Shown piece by piece: positions 23,873 to 31,164 of a DNA stretch of 34,683 nucleotides. Location of the stretch: NCBI GenBank assembly GCA_002431635.1, contig DJGH01000034.1, forward strand, positions 42,435 to 77,117. Direction: 5' to 3'. The notes under the pieces were generated by a model, which was not told where the DNA came from, did not search any database, and saw only the letters and a program-made list of their open reading frames with translations. Origin of the DNA: Petrotoga sp. UBA5851. GTDB lineage: Bacteria > Thermotogota > Thermotogae > Petrotogales > Petrotogaceae. Each line of letters opens with the position of its first letter. Positions within the stretch are counted from its first letter, which is position 1. The position numbers were made by a program, and so were the translations under genes.

Positions 23873-24853
23873 ATGGACTTATTTGAAAAGGTTCTTCAGG
23901 CTTTTGCAGCTGGGGATGCCATGGGTATGCCCACGGAGTTTATGACCAGAAAGCATATCAAAAGCTTCCTCAATGAAGGTGAAGATTTCATTGACCCTTC
24001 AAAATCCTTCTTACACAAGAACCTTTTCAGATTTCAGATAACCGACGATACAGAACAGGTTCTTTATCTCATAAGAAGATACTGCAAAGATGGAAAAATA
24101 ACCGTGGAAAATACCTACGAAACCCTTGATGACTGGGTAACAGAATCGGATGCCGTGCAGAAAGGCTACATCGGTCCCAACTCTCTAAAAGCACTCAGAA
24201 GTCTTAAGGACGGCATGTCTGTCAATGAATCAGGCAAGAACGGAACCACCTGTGGCGCTGCTATGAGGGTTTTGGCTCCAAGCCTGTGTGTAAGGAAAAA
24301 AGATGAAAAGTCTTTGGCAGAAGGAATCATAAGATGCTCAATCCCTACCCACAATACCAATCTTGCACTCGAAGGAGCTATGGGACTTGGCTTTGCCTAC
24401 CACTACCTTGCCTGCGGCTGCAGCCTTGAACAGGTAATGGAGAAAACTCTTTCAGGATGCCGTATAGGTGAAGACAACTCCGAATACAAAGTTGTAGGAG
24501 CAGGCACATACGAAAGAATAAAGCTGATTGAAAAGTATATTCCCAGCTTCAAAACTGATGATGAACTTTCCGACTTCCTTTACAAAGTAGTCGGAACTGG
24601 TTTGGGAACAAATGAAGTGGTGCCTTGCGCAATAGGAGTCTTTCTTTACTGTGGGAAAGATGTTTTCAGAGCCATAAAAATTTCAAGTAGGCTTGGCGGA
24701 GACACCGATACCATCGGAGCAATCTCAGGGGCATTATGTTGTCTTTATGCAAAAACCCATAATATACCGCAGGAGTATATAGATAAGATCAGTAGCCTTA
24801 ATAACATTGATTTTAAAGAATATGCACATATGATCGCTGAAGTTTTCATATAG
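23873..24853 (+). CDS. ADP-ribosylglycohydrolase family enzyme (ARH/DraG, YegU-like)
   Basis: A 326-residue cytoplasmic enzyme of the ARH/DraG fold, which uses two divalent metals to cleave glycosidic bonds to ADP-ribose or ribosyl groups. Metal-site motifs are GDAMGMPTEF (14-23), TDDTEQ (57-62, D58/D59) and GGDTDTIG (275-282, D277 and D279); all are intact. NGTTCGAAMRVLAPS near 123-137 is also typical. The family includes DraG, which removes ADP-ribose from nitrogenase reductase, but no such system is here. Context suggests a metabolic role: releasing a sugar from an imported ribosylated compound before, or after, phosphorylation by the PfkB kinase. It is the last gene of the operon and is followed by a terminator. 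Confidence 0.88.
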   Translation: MDLFEKVLQAFAAGDAMGMPTEFMTRKHIKSFLNEGEDFIDPSKSFLHKNLFRFQITDDTEQVLYLIRRYCKDGKITVENTYETLDDWVTESDAVQKGYIGPNSLKALRSLKDGMSVNESGKNGTTCGAAMRVLAPSLCVRKKDEKSLAEGIIRCSIPTHNTNLALEGAMGLGFAYHYLACGCSLEQVMEKTLSGCRIGEDNSEYKVVGAGTYERIKLIEKYIPSFKTDDELSDFLYKVVGTGLGTNEVVPCAIGVFLYCGKDVFRAIKISSRLGGDTDTIGAISGALCCLYAKTHNIPQEYIDKISSLNNIDFKEYAHMIAEVFI

Positions 24854-24890
24854 CCCTAGCTGCCCTTTGGCAGGAACATACCTTTAGCAT

Positions 24891-24920
24891 ACCGGAAGAG
24901 CTTTCTTCCGGTTTTTTTAT
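24891..24920 (+). terminator. Intrinsic terminator of the kinase/importer/glycohydrolase operon
   Basis: A perfect 9-bp stem, ACCGGAAGA at 24891-24899 and TCTTCCGGT at 24904-24912, with a 4-base loop and a run of seven T (24912-24918). It ends the rightward operon beginning at 18708. Confidence 0.92.
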
Positions 24921-25069
24921 TAACTTCAGCTTTTAATCTAACCAATTCATGAAAAAATATCTGTTTTATGTTTTTGCTTTTAAATACGTTCTTTTTTTCC
25001 TTTTTTGTAATTTTTAATTAATATATGCGTTGTATCATAAAATTAATTTACATATAATGGGGGGTAGTT
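24921..25069. other. AT-rich intergenic stretch before the lipoprotein gene
   Basis: About 150 bases with long T-runs. I see no hairpin or open frame. TTGTAT (25030-25035) and TATAAT (25053-25058) have a 17-base spacer, but transcription starting from them would begin after the GGGGGG (25059-25064) that is the only ribosome site for the ATG at 25070. Confidence 0.5.
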
Positions 25070-26662
25070 ATGAAAAAATCTATTTTTGTTTTATTGATTC
25101 TTTTGATATCTATTGCTTTTGTTTCATGTACCCAGATGAATAAACCTAAAGATCCTTCAAACCAGGGTTCTACAAATGAAGCCACCATCACTTCACTATC
25201 AGACACCACGCAGACAGATAAAACTTTGGCAGAAAACCCCGATCATTCAGGGGCAAACGGTGCAAAATCACTTTCCATACTCTATAACTCGGAAAGCATT
25301 TCAATCTTTTTTTCTGCTATGACAAAATCAGTAAATATTTCAGAGCTTGAGACACGCGCAGCAACTGCAACCAAAATGCAAGCATTCTGCAGAGCAGTCG
25401 AAAGCACCGGATGTATGAAGGATTTGGAAAAGCTGTCAAGCCACCTTTCAAAGATAACCAAAGAAACCGTTGTAAGTATTCCGTGGGGAGAGTTTAAAAA
25501 GCTTATGATTAGGTTCGGCTACCCAGAACGTTTACTTAGCCATTATAATGATAAGCTGCCGGAAAAAGGAATTATTATAGACTACAGAGACTTTACAGTT
25601 TTAAAAATACTTTCTGACTCAGTTATAGGCATATATAAAAATAAAGATTATTATAATCATTTTCTCGATTATAAAACACTTTATAGTTCTCTGTCCATTA
25701 TGAATCCTTTGCCAGAACAGGCTCCGGCCTGGTGGAGCGTGTTTTTCAACGATAAACTTTATGATGATATCAAGGCAATAAACTTTGCCAACCTCAAAGA
25801 TAAGCAGAAAATGATGCCAGAGCTGAATACTCTTATCGGAAATGTTGCCCAGAATACTTCCCCGGCTACCACACTGAGCATTAAAGATGTCATTCTGCCT
25901 GACGTATTCACCGTTCCAAAAGCTGATAAAGTTTTAAATGCTTTTTCCGGCGTAGTGACAAGTCTTTGCAAGCTCTATGAGTTTGAACACTCTGAGGCCT
26001 TTTTAACAAGAAAACACGCAGGTATTGTAGATGCAATTCTTATTACACAGCTTTATCTTAAAGAAAATGTGCTCCATTTTGGAAATCTTATACCGGATAC
26101 TAAAATAGTAAAGGATATTGGAATCAATATATATTCGACAAGAGCAGAACTTCCGGAAAAATTTATTTCTTCTTCAAAACTGACCCAGCTGTTGGACAAA
26201 GATCTTTTCAGTGGTCCAGGACTGGTTTATAAAGATATTTTCAAGGTAAATGGCTTTGCCTTCGGAACGGGTTACGAGCTTTTGTGCCTGCTAAAGGATG
26301 CACTTCCTAACAAGGAACTCAGAGTTCAGGTTTCCTTTAAAAAGCTCCTGGAACTTTTGAAGATAAAGCTGAATGCTGAACTTCCTTTTGAACTTTCGGA
26401 TATTGAAGTTGTTATTGAGCTTTCTGAACTTTACACCAATGGATTGGATCTTTACAATCTGAACCTTGAACTGAACAGCCTTATTATAGTGAATATAGGA
26501 GATCTCATGAAAACTCCGCCAGCCGAACTGACCTTTAAGCAGATCTGCGATTTTTTTGAAGAAAACTTTCTGAATATAACAACAGTCACAACAGATAAGC
26601 TTAGTTTGAAAATTGGTTTGGTTCCTGGTATTTATGCCGTACTTAACGCAGATATGAAATAA
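25070..26662 (+). CDS. Orphan lipoprotein of unknown function
   Basis: I do not recognise the family. The 530-residue protein has a lipoprotein signal: a basic start, a hydrophobic run to residue 18, then FVSC with the acylated cysteine at 20. The box is looser than the enterobacterial LAGC, as is common in spirochaetes. Residues 21-65 are a low-complexity Ser/Thr/Asn/Asp/Lys-rich linker; the rest looks globular and mostly helical, with repeated leucine-rich amphipathic stretches and no catalytic motif I can name. The protein is followed by its own terminator and faces no operon partner. It is expected at the outer surface of the inner membrane or on the outer membrane. Surface antigen or envelope assembly factor are guesses only. 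Confidence 0.8.
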   Translation: MKKSIFVLLILLISIAFVSCTQMNKPKDPSNQGSTNEATITSLSDTTQTDKTLAENPDHSGANGAKSLSILYNSESISIFFSAMTKSVNISELETRAATATKMQAFCRAVESTGCMKDLEKLSSHLSKITKETVVSIPWGEFKKLMIRFGYPERLLSHYNDKLPEKGIIIDYRDFTVLKILSDSVIGIYKNKDYYNHFLDYKTLYSSLSIMNPLPEQAPAWWSVFFNDKLYDDIKAINFANLKDKQKMMPELNTLIGNVAQNTSPATTLSIKDVILPDVFTVPKADKVLNAFSGVVTSLCKLYEFEHSEAFLTRKHAGIVDAILITQLYLKENVLHFGNLIPDTKIVKDIGINIYSTRAELPEKFISSSKLTQLLDKDLFSGPGLVYKDIFKVNGFAFGTGYELLCLLKDALPNKELRVQVSFKKLLELLKIKLNAELPFELSDIEVVIELSELYTNGLDLYNLNLELNSLIIVNIGDLMKTPPAELTFKQICDFFEENFLNITTVTTDKLSLKIGLVPGIYAVLNADMK

Positions 26663-26667
26663 AAGAT

Positions 26668-26692
26668 TCCCCGCATGAGCGGGGATTTTTTT
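26668..26692 (+). terminator. Intrinsic terminator of the lipoprotein gene
   Basis: TCCCCGC (26668-26674), loop ATGA, GCGGGGA (26679-26685), then seven T. It begins five bases after the stop codon. Confidence 0.9.
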
Positions 26693-26728
26693 ATCCATGA
26701 AACTTTTGGGCAACCTGCCTGTTCATTA

Positions 26729-26737
26729 TGGTATACT
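26729..26737 (+). promoter_or_regulatory. Extended -10 promoter of sbcDC
   Basis: TGGTATACT: a TGn extension joined to the -10 box TATACT, 30 bases before the sbcD start codon. No good -35 is spaced at 17; extended -10 sites can work without one. Confidence 0.45.
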
Positions 26738-26767
26738 TTTACTGACAATAATTTCTGGAGGCGGCTT

Positions 26768-27991
26768 ATGCGGATTCTTCACACTTCGGACTGGCATCTT
26801 GGAAAAAAGCTTGAAGATTTTGAAAGGCTTGAAGAACAGGAGAGCTTTATAAATGAAATATCAGAACTATGCGACAAAGAAAATATCGATATAGTACTTC
26901 TTGCTGGAGATGTCTATGACACCTATACGCCTCCTTCATACGCTCAGGAACTTTTTTCCAGAGCTATAAAACTTATCACTAAGGACGGCAGACGACCATT
27001 TATAATAATCGCCGGAAATCATGACAGCCCCGAAAGACTTTCGAGTATATCCTCACTTGCCGTTGAATTTGGAGCTTTCATCTTCGGAAAGCTTGAAGAT
27101 TCCTTTTCTCAGAAAAAGTACAGTAGTTTTGAAGTGCTCTTTGCAAAACCTAATTTTTTAAAGATACAGATAAAAAAAGAAACCATAAACATTGCAACCC
27201 TGCCTTACCCAGGAGAGTCAAGAATAAACCTTGGGGATACTGCTCAGACTTATCTAAACCAAGAGGAGTACAGCCATATAATAAAAAATATTTCAGATGG
27301 CTTATGCCGTGATTTCGACAACGAAAGCATAAATATCTTTATGAGTCATCTTTTTGTAAGCGGTGCTTTCACAAGTGATTCAGAACGTGACATCAGTCTT
27401 GGGGGAACATATGTACTTAACCCATCTGACCTTCCTGCCCATGCAGATTATATCGCTCTTGGTCACCTGCACAGAGCCCAAAAGGTTTTTTCAGCCCAAA
27501 ACGCCTGTTACAGCGGCTCACCCCTTCAGTACAGCAGAAGTGAATCAAACAACGCTAAGTCGGTAAATATAATCGACATATACCCTTCTGGAAAAGCTGT
27601 GATCAAGCCTACTCTCCTCAAATGCATCAAACCGGTAGAAATAAACGTTTGCACCGGTATTGAACAGGCTGTGGATTATTATATGAAAAATTCAGAACGG
27701 AAGTTTTGGTCTTACCTTGATATAAATCTTAAAGAGCCTTTATCTTCATCTGATATTCAGCGCATTAAAAGCCAGAAAAAGGATATTGTGAGTATCTGCC
27801 CGTTCTTTGAAGGTACTCCCGAAAACTCCATTACGGAAAAGGATATCCGTGAATACAGCCCACAGGAGCTTTTTACAAAGTTCTATGAGCACACCGAAGG
27901 TCATGCCCCATCGAAAGAGCTGACAGAGCTTTTCACAAAAGTTTTTTATGAGGAGGCACAAGAGAATGACACCTCTAAAACTGATTTTTAA
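26768..27991 (+). CDS. sbcD: SbcD, nuclease subunit of the SbcCD DNA end-processing complex
   Basis: A metallophosphoesterase of 407 residues, the bacterial Mre11 counterpart. It cleaves hairpins and protein-blocked double-strand ends together with SbcC. Phosphoesterase motifs are DWHLGK (D8, H10), GDVYD near 50, GNHDSPERL near 87, MSHLFVSG near 190 and GHLHRAQ near 235; all metal ligands are present. An earlier in-frame ATG at 26675 would begin inside the preceding terminator hairpin and add 31 residues unlike the family, so I reject it. GGAGG at 26757-26761 is six bases before the chosen ATG. The 3' end overlaps sbcC by 26 bases. Confidence 0.95.
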   Translation: MRILHTSDWHLGKKLEDFERLEEQESFINEISELCDKENIDIVLLAGDVYDTYTPPSYAQELFSRAIKLITKDGRRPFIIIAGNHDSPERLSSISSLAVEFGAFIFGKLEDSFSQKKYSSFEVLFAKPNFLKIQIKKETINIATLPYPGESRINLGDTAQTYLNQEEYSHIIKNISDGLCRDFDNESINIFMSHLFVSGAFTSDSERDISLGGTYVLNPSDLPAHADYIALGHLHRAQKVFSAQNACYSGSPLQYSRSESNNAKSVNIIDIYPSGKAVIKPTLLKCIKPVEINVCTGIEQAVDYYMKNSERKFWSYLDINLKEPLSSSDIQRIKSQKKDIVSICPFFEGTPENSITEKDIREYSPQELFTKFYEHTEGHAPSKELTELFTKVFYEEAQENDTSKTDF

Positions 27992-30900
27992 AGGTATTAA
28001 CAGCTATTACGATGAAGTCTTTATAGATTTCAGAGCTCTTACTAAAAAAGGCTTATTTGGAATATTTGGTCCTACCGGTAGTGGTAAAACCACAATACTT
28101 GACGCTATGATAATAGCCCTTTACGGCCAGAAAAGCATACCCAGGTCAAATGCAGATTTCATTAACTCAAAATCTGATAAAGCCTTCATCTGTTTTGAAT
28201 TTGAAATGGATGATTCCTTATATACAATAAGAAGAAGCTTTAAACGAAGTACAGAGTCTATCATAACAGATTCTGCTGTACTTACCAGAAATTCGCTCGC
28301 AGTAGCCGAAAAAGCAAAAAATGTCGACTCCTATATAATACAGACCATAGGCCTACAGGCCAAAGACTTTACCAAATGCGTCATGCTGCCGCAGGGACAG
28401 TTCAATGAATTTCTCACCTCCAAAGGACGTGACAGATCAGAAATCCTAGAAAAAATCTTTGATCTACAGCAGTATGGCAGCATTCTGCAGCAGAAGGCCG
28501 CTTCATACTTTAATGAATTGAAGATACGCAGATCGGTTATAGAATCAAAACTTTCACTATACACAAACATATCTGTCCAAAATATCGTAACTCTTAAAGA
28601 AAAAAGCAACGAACTTAAAAAGAAGAAAGAACTGCTTTCGGTTCAATCGGAACAGCTTGAGCAAGAGTCAGCTTTAATCCGTTCACAACTACAGGATCTG
28701 GAAACTTTACGAAAGGAAGAAAAAAGACTTAAAGAGCTTATGACCCAAAAAGAGTATGTCCGTAGTTTAAAAACAACTGTGGATAAGGCTTTAGCGGCAT
28801 CACAGGTTTTTCCGGTTCTCGAACAATGCGAAAAACTGAGTAGTTCGATAAGCCAAACCACCGGGGAAAAAAACGATCATGAAAAAACTCTTGGAGAGCT
28901 TAAGATACAGCTTGATAAAATGGAAAAGGAGTATCTTGATTCAAAACAGCAATATCAGGAAAAACTTCCTCAGATAATAGCAGACTGTGAAAATATCAAG
29001 AGTTTTATTGAAAAAAAGACTCATGCGCAAAAAATAGAAAAAGAATGCTTATCGCTGAAAGAAAAGCTTTCTGAGGCACAAACCAAAGAAACAGTTATGC
29101 GTCTTGAACAATTCAGAATTGAAGAAACCAAAAAACATCTGAACGAACTTCTGGAAAAAACAGAGGCAGGAAGAAAAATCTTTTTGGTTCTGCCCCAGCA
29201 AAGACAGGATAACGATACGATAAATCATCTTACACTCAAGGCTTCATCTTTGGCAAAGAACATAGAGAAGCTGTCAGGACAGGTTAAAGAAGCCGAAATA
29301 CGTCTTGAAAGCTCCGCAAAGTCCTTAGATATGCTCAAGCAGAAAGAAGGACTCTGTGAAGAACAGCTTGGGCAGAAACAACAGCAGCTGATTATGCTCA
29401 AAAATGAACTGGAAGATATAAAAAAGAAAAACTATCTTGCATTTATAATGAAAGATCTCAAAGACGGAGACACATGTCCTGTCTGCAACGGCATCTTTCA
29501 TCCCTCTCATTCAGACCATTTAGCAGCTGCTGATCTTAGGATATCTGAAATTGAGTACACCTGCAAAGTCACAGAAAAAAGTATTTTGGAACTTTCCAGT
29601 ATACAGCTTAAGATAAAAGAACAGATTTCTGCCCTTAATGCTGACACAGCTTCACTTTTGGCGATCAAAGAACGCCTTTCAGCAGACATAACCGAAGTCA
29701 ACATACAAAAAGAAGATACTGAACATGAAATCATACTCATTCTTGAAAGAAACTCATCTTCTTCAGCAGAACATTTCATAAAAAGTATTAAAGAAAAAGA
29801 TCAGAAATTTGCGGAGCTTGATAAGCAGATGTCAGAAAGTACCAGAATGCTTAAGGAAGAAGGACTCAAAGAAAGTTCCGTTATGAAAAACTTATCCGAA
29901 ATAACTTCAAAAATAAGCGAACTATCAGCAAAACTAGATGAAAAGTCCATACAGCTTAAAGCTCTTAACGAAGAAATGACAGCCCGTCCTGCATGGAGCA
30001 AAGATCCTTACTATGTTCTGTCTAACCTTGAAATACAAAAAAAGCAGATAGAAACACGCTATACCAAGCTTGAAGAAAGTTTTTCACAGCTTCGGAAAAA
30101 CTATGAAAACACCAACACAGAACTACATTCAATAATAAAAACTCTTGAAACATACTCTAAAATGCTTTCAGAAAAAGAGACTCTACTTACGGCTCAGATG
30201 AAAGAAAAAGGATTTTCAGATATTCAGGACATAAAGAATTATTACAGATCACAGAATAAGCTTGAGCAGATGCAGGAACAAATCTCAACACATGAAAAAG
30301 AGCTTGCCATATCAGAAAAAACCGTAAAAAACCTGTCAGAAAAGATCACCGACCGAACTCTCACCTACGATGACCTGCAAAAGAGCAATGAAGTACTTTC
30401 AGCAGTAAAAAAAGAGTATGAAGCATTAAGCGGAGAGATCGCAACAACCGAATCAAAAATAAAGGAAATGTCAGAAAAGCTTACAGAAAAAACAGATATG
30501 GAAAAAGAGTACGGACTGATTAAAAAAGAATCAGATACTGCTGAACTGCTCAACAAAAAATTAAGAGGAAATGAATTTGTAAAGTATGTTTCTTCGCTTA
30601 TGATGGAAAACATACTTTCAGCAGCTTCCTCACAGCTCAGAGCCATAACCAACAACAGATACTCGCTCGAAACAGACGAGTCGGCCTTCATAATACGCGA
30701 TGATTTCAACGGAGGATACAGACGAAGGGTAGATACATTATCAGGCGGAGAGATCTTTCTTGCTTCACTATGCCTTGCTCTTGCCCTTTCAGCCCATATA
30801 CAGCTGAAAGGAAAAAAGAGCATAAGATTTTTCTTCATCGATGAGGGCTTTGGATCTTTGGACAGCAGCCTTATTGATACTGTCATGTCTTCTCTTGAAA

Positions 30901-31034
30901 AAATACAGCAGAAGCATTTATGCGTCGGACTCATAAGTCATGTAGAAGAGATGAAGGAAAGAATACAATCCAAATTGATTATTTATAAACAAGAAACAGA
31001 AAATGGAATAACAAGTAAAATAGATATAATATAA
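27966..31034 (+). CDS. sbcC: SbcC, ATPase/zinc-hook subunit of SbcCD
   Basis: The bacterial Rad50 counterpart, 1022 residues. Walker A GPTGSGKTT is at about 34-42; two long antiparallel coiled coils flank the zinc hook CPVC (C504 and C507), placed almost exactly at the middle as expected. The signature LSGGEIFLASLCLALALS and Walker B RFFFIDEGFGSLD are near the end, followed by a switch histidine in LISHVEE. The hook dimerises through zinc to tether DNA ends. I choose the ATG at 27966 because AGGAGG (27951-27956) is nine bases upstream; the ATG at 27948 lies before that site. No terminator hairpin is seen after the stop. Confidence 0.96.
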   Translation: MTPLKLIFKGINSYYDEVFIDFRALTKKGLFGIFGPTGSGKTTILDAMIIALYGQKSIPRSNADFINSKSDKAFICFEFEMDDSLYTIRRSFKRSTESIITDSAVLTRNSLAVAEKAKNVDSYIIQTIGLQAKDFTKCVMLPQGQFNEFLTSKGRDRSEILEKIFDLQQYGSILQQKAASYFNELKIRRSVIESKLSLYTNISVQNIVTLKEKSNELKKKKELLSVQSEQLEQESALIRSQLQDLETLRKEEKRLKELMTQKEYVRSLKTTVDKALAASQVFPVLEQCEKLSSSISQTTGEKNDHEKTLGELKIQLDKMEKEYLDSKQQYQEKLPQIIADCENIKSFIEKKTHAQKIEKECLSLKEKLSEAQTKETVMRLEQFRIEETKKHLNELLEKTEAGRKIFLVLPQQRQDNDTINHLTLKASSLAKNIEKLSGQVKEAEIRLESSAKSLDMLKQKEGLCEEQLGQKQQQLIMLKNELEDIKKKNYLAFIMKDLKDGDTCPVCNGIFHPSHSDHLAAADLRISEIEYTCKVTEKSILELSSIQLKIKEQISALNADTASLLAIKERLSADITEVNIQKEDTEHEIILILERNSSSSAEHFIKSIKEKDQKFAELDKQMSESTRMLKEEGLKESSVMKNLSEITSKISELSAKLDEKSIQLKALNEEMTARPAWSKDPYYVLSNLEIQKKQIETRYTKLEESFSQLRKNYENTNTELHSIIKTLETYSKMLSEKETLLTAQMKEKGFSDIQDIKNYYRSQNKLEQMQEQISTHEKELAISEKTVKNLSEKITDRTLTYDDLQKSNEVLSAVKKEYEALSGEIATTESKIKEMSEKLTEKTDMEKEYGLIKKESDTAELLNKKLRGNEFVKYVSSLMMENILSAASSQLRAITNNRYSLETDESAFIIRDDFNGGYRRRVDTLSGGEIFLASLCLALALSAHIQLKGKKSIRFFFIDEGFGSLDSSLIDTVMSSLEKIQQKHLCVGLISHVEEMKERIQSKLIIYKQETENGITSKIDII

Positions 31035-31117
31035 TCTTTTTTTTATTATGTTCATACAAAAAAAGAAAAGCTGCAAAACACATAAAGTAATTTGTTTTTC
31101 TTCTTTTACTTGTGCGG

Positions 31118-31126
31118 TGGTATAAT
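31118..31126 (+). promoter_or_regulatory. Extended -10 promoter of the hybrid kinase gene
   Basis: TGGTATAAT, a TGn extension with a consensus -10 box, 38 bases before the start codon. The -35 region is poor. It closely resembles the sbcD promoter element. Confidence 0.55.
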
Positions 31127-31164
31127 TAAATATATAACTTAAAAAATATATAACAGGGAGTGCT

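Noticed and set aside
23873..24853. Anti-phage or toxin-antitoxin role for the ADP-ribosylglycohydrolase gene
   Set aside because: No ADP-ribosyltransferase toxin or defence gene is adjacent, and it is embedded at the end of a sugar-import operon with its own terminator.
25030..25058. TTGTAT-17-TATAAT as promoter of the lipoprotein gene
   Set aside because: The start point would fall at about 25065, after the GGGGGG ribosome site, leaving a leader too short to use it. Not excluded if transcripts are effectively leaderless.
26675..26767. N-terminal 31-residue extension of SbcD
   Set aside because: It would begin in the loop of the preceding terminator and before the promoter, and lacks a ribosome site; the family start HTSDWHLGK follows the ATG at 26768.
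27948..27965. Upstream ATG of sbcC
   Set aside because: The only strong ribosome site (27951-27956) lies downstream of this ATG and is correctly spaced for the ATG at 27966.
30365..30934. 189-residue open frame on the minus strand
   Set aside because: It lies wholly inside sbcC, opposite the conserved ATPase end, is serine-rich in the way antisense frames of lysine/glutamate-rich genes are, and has no clear ribosome site.
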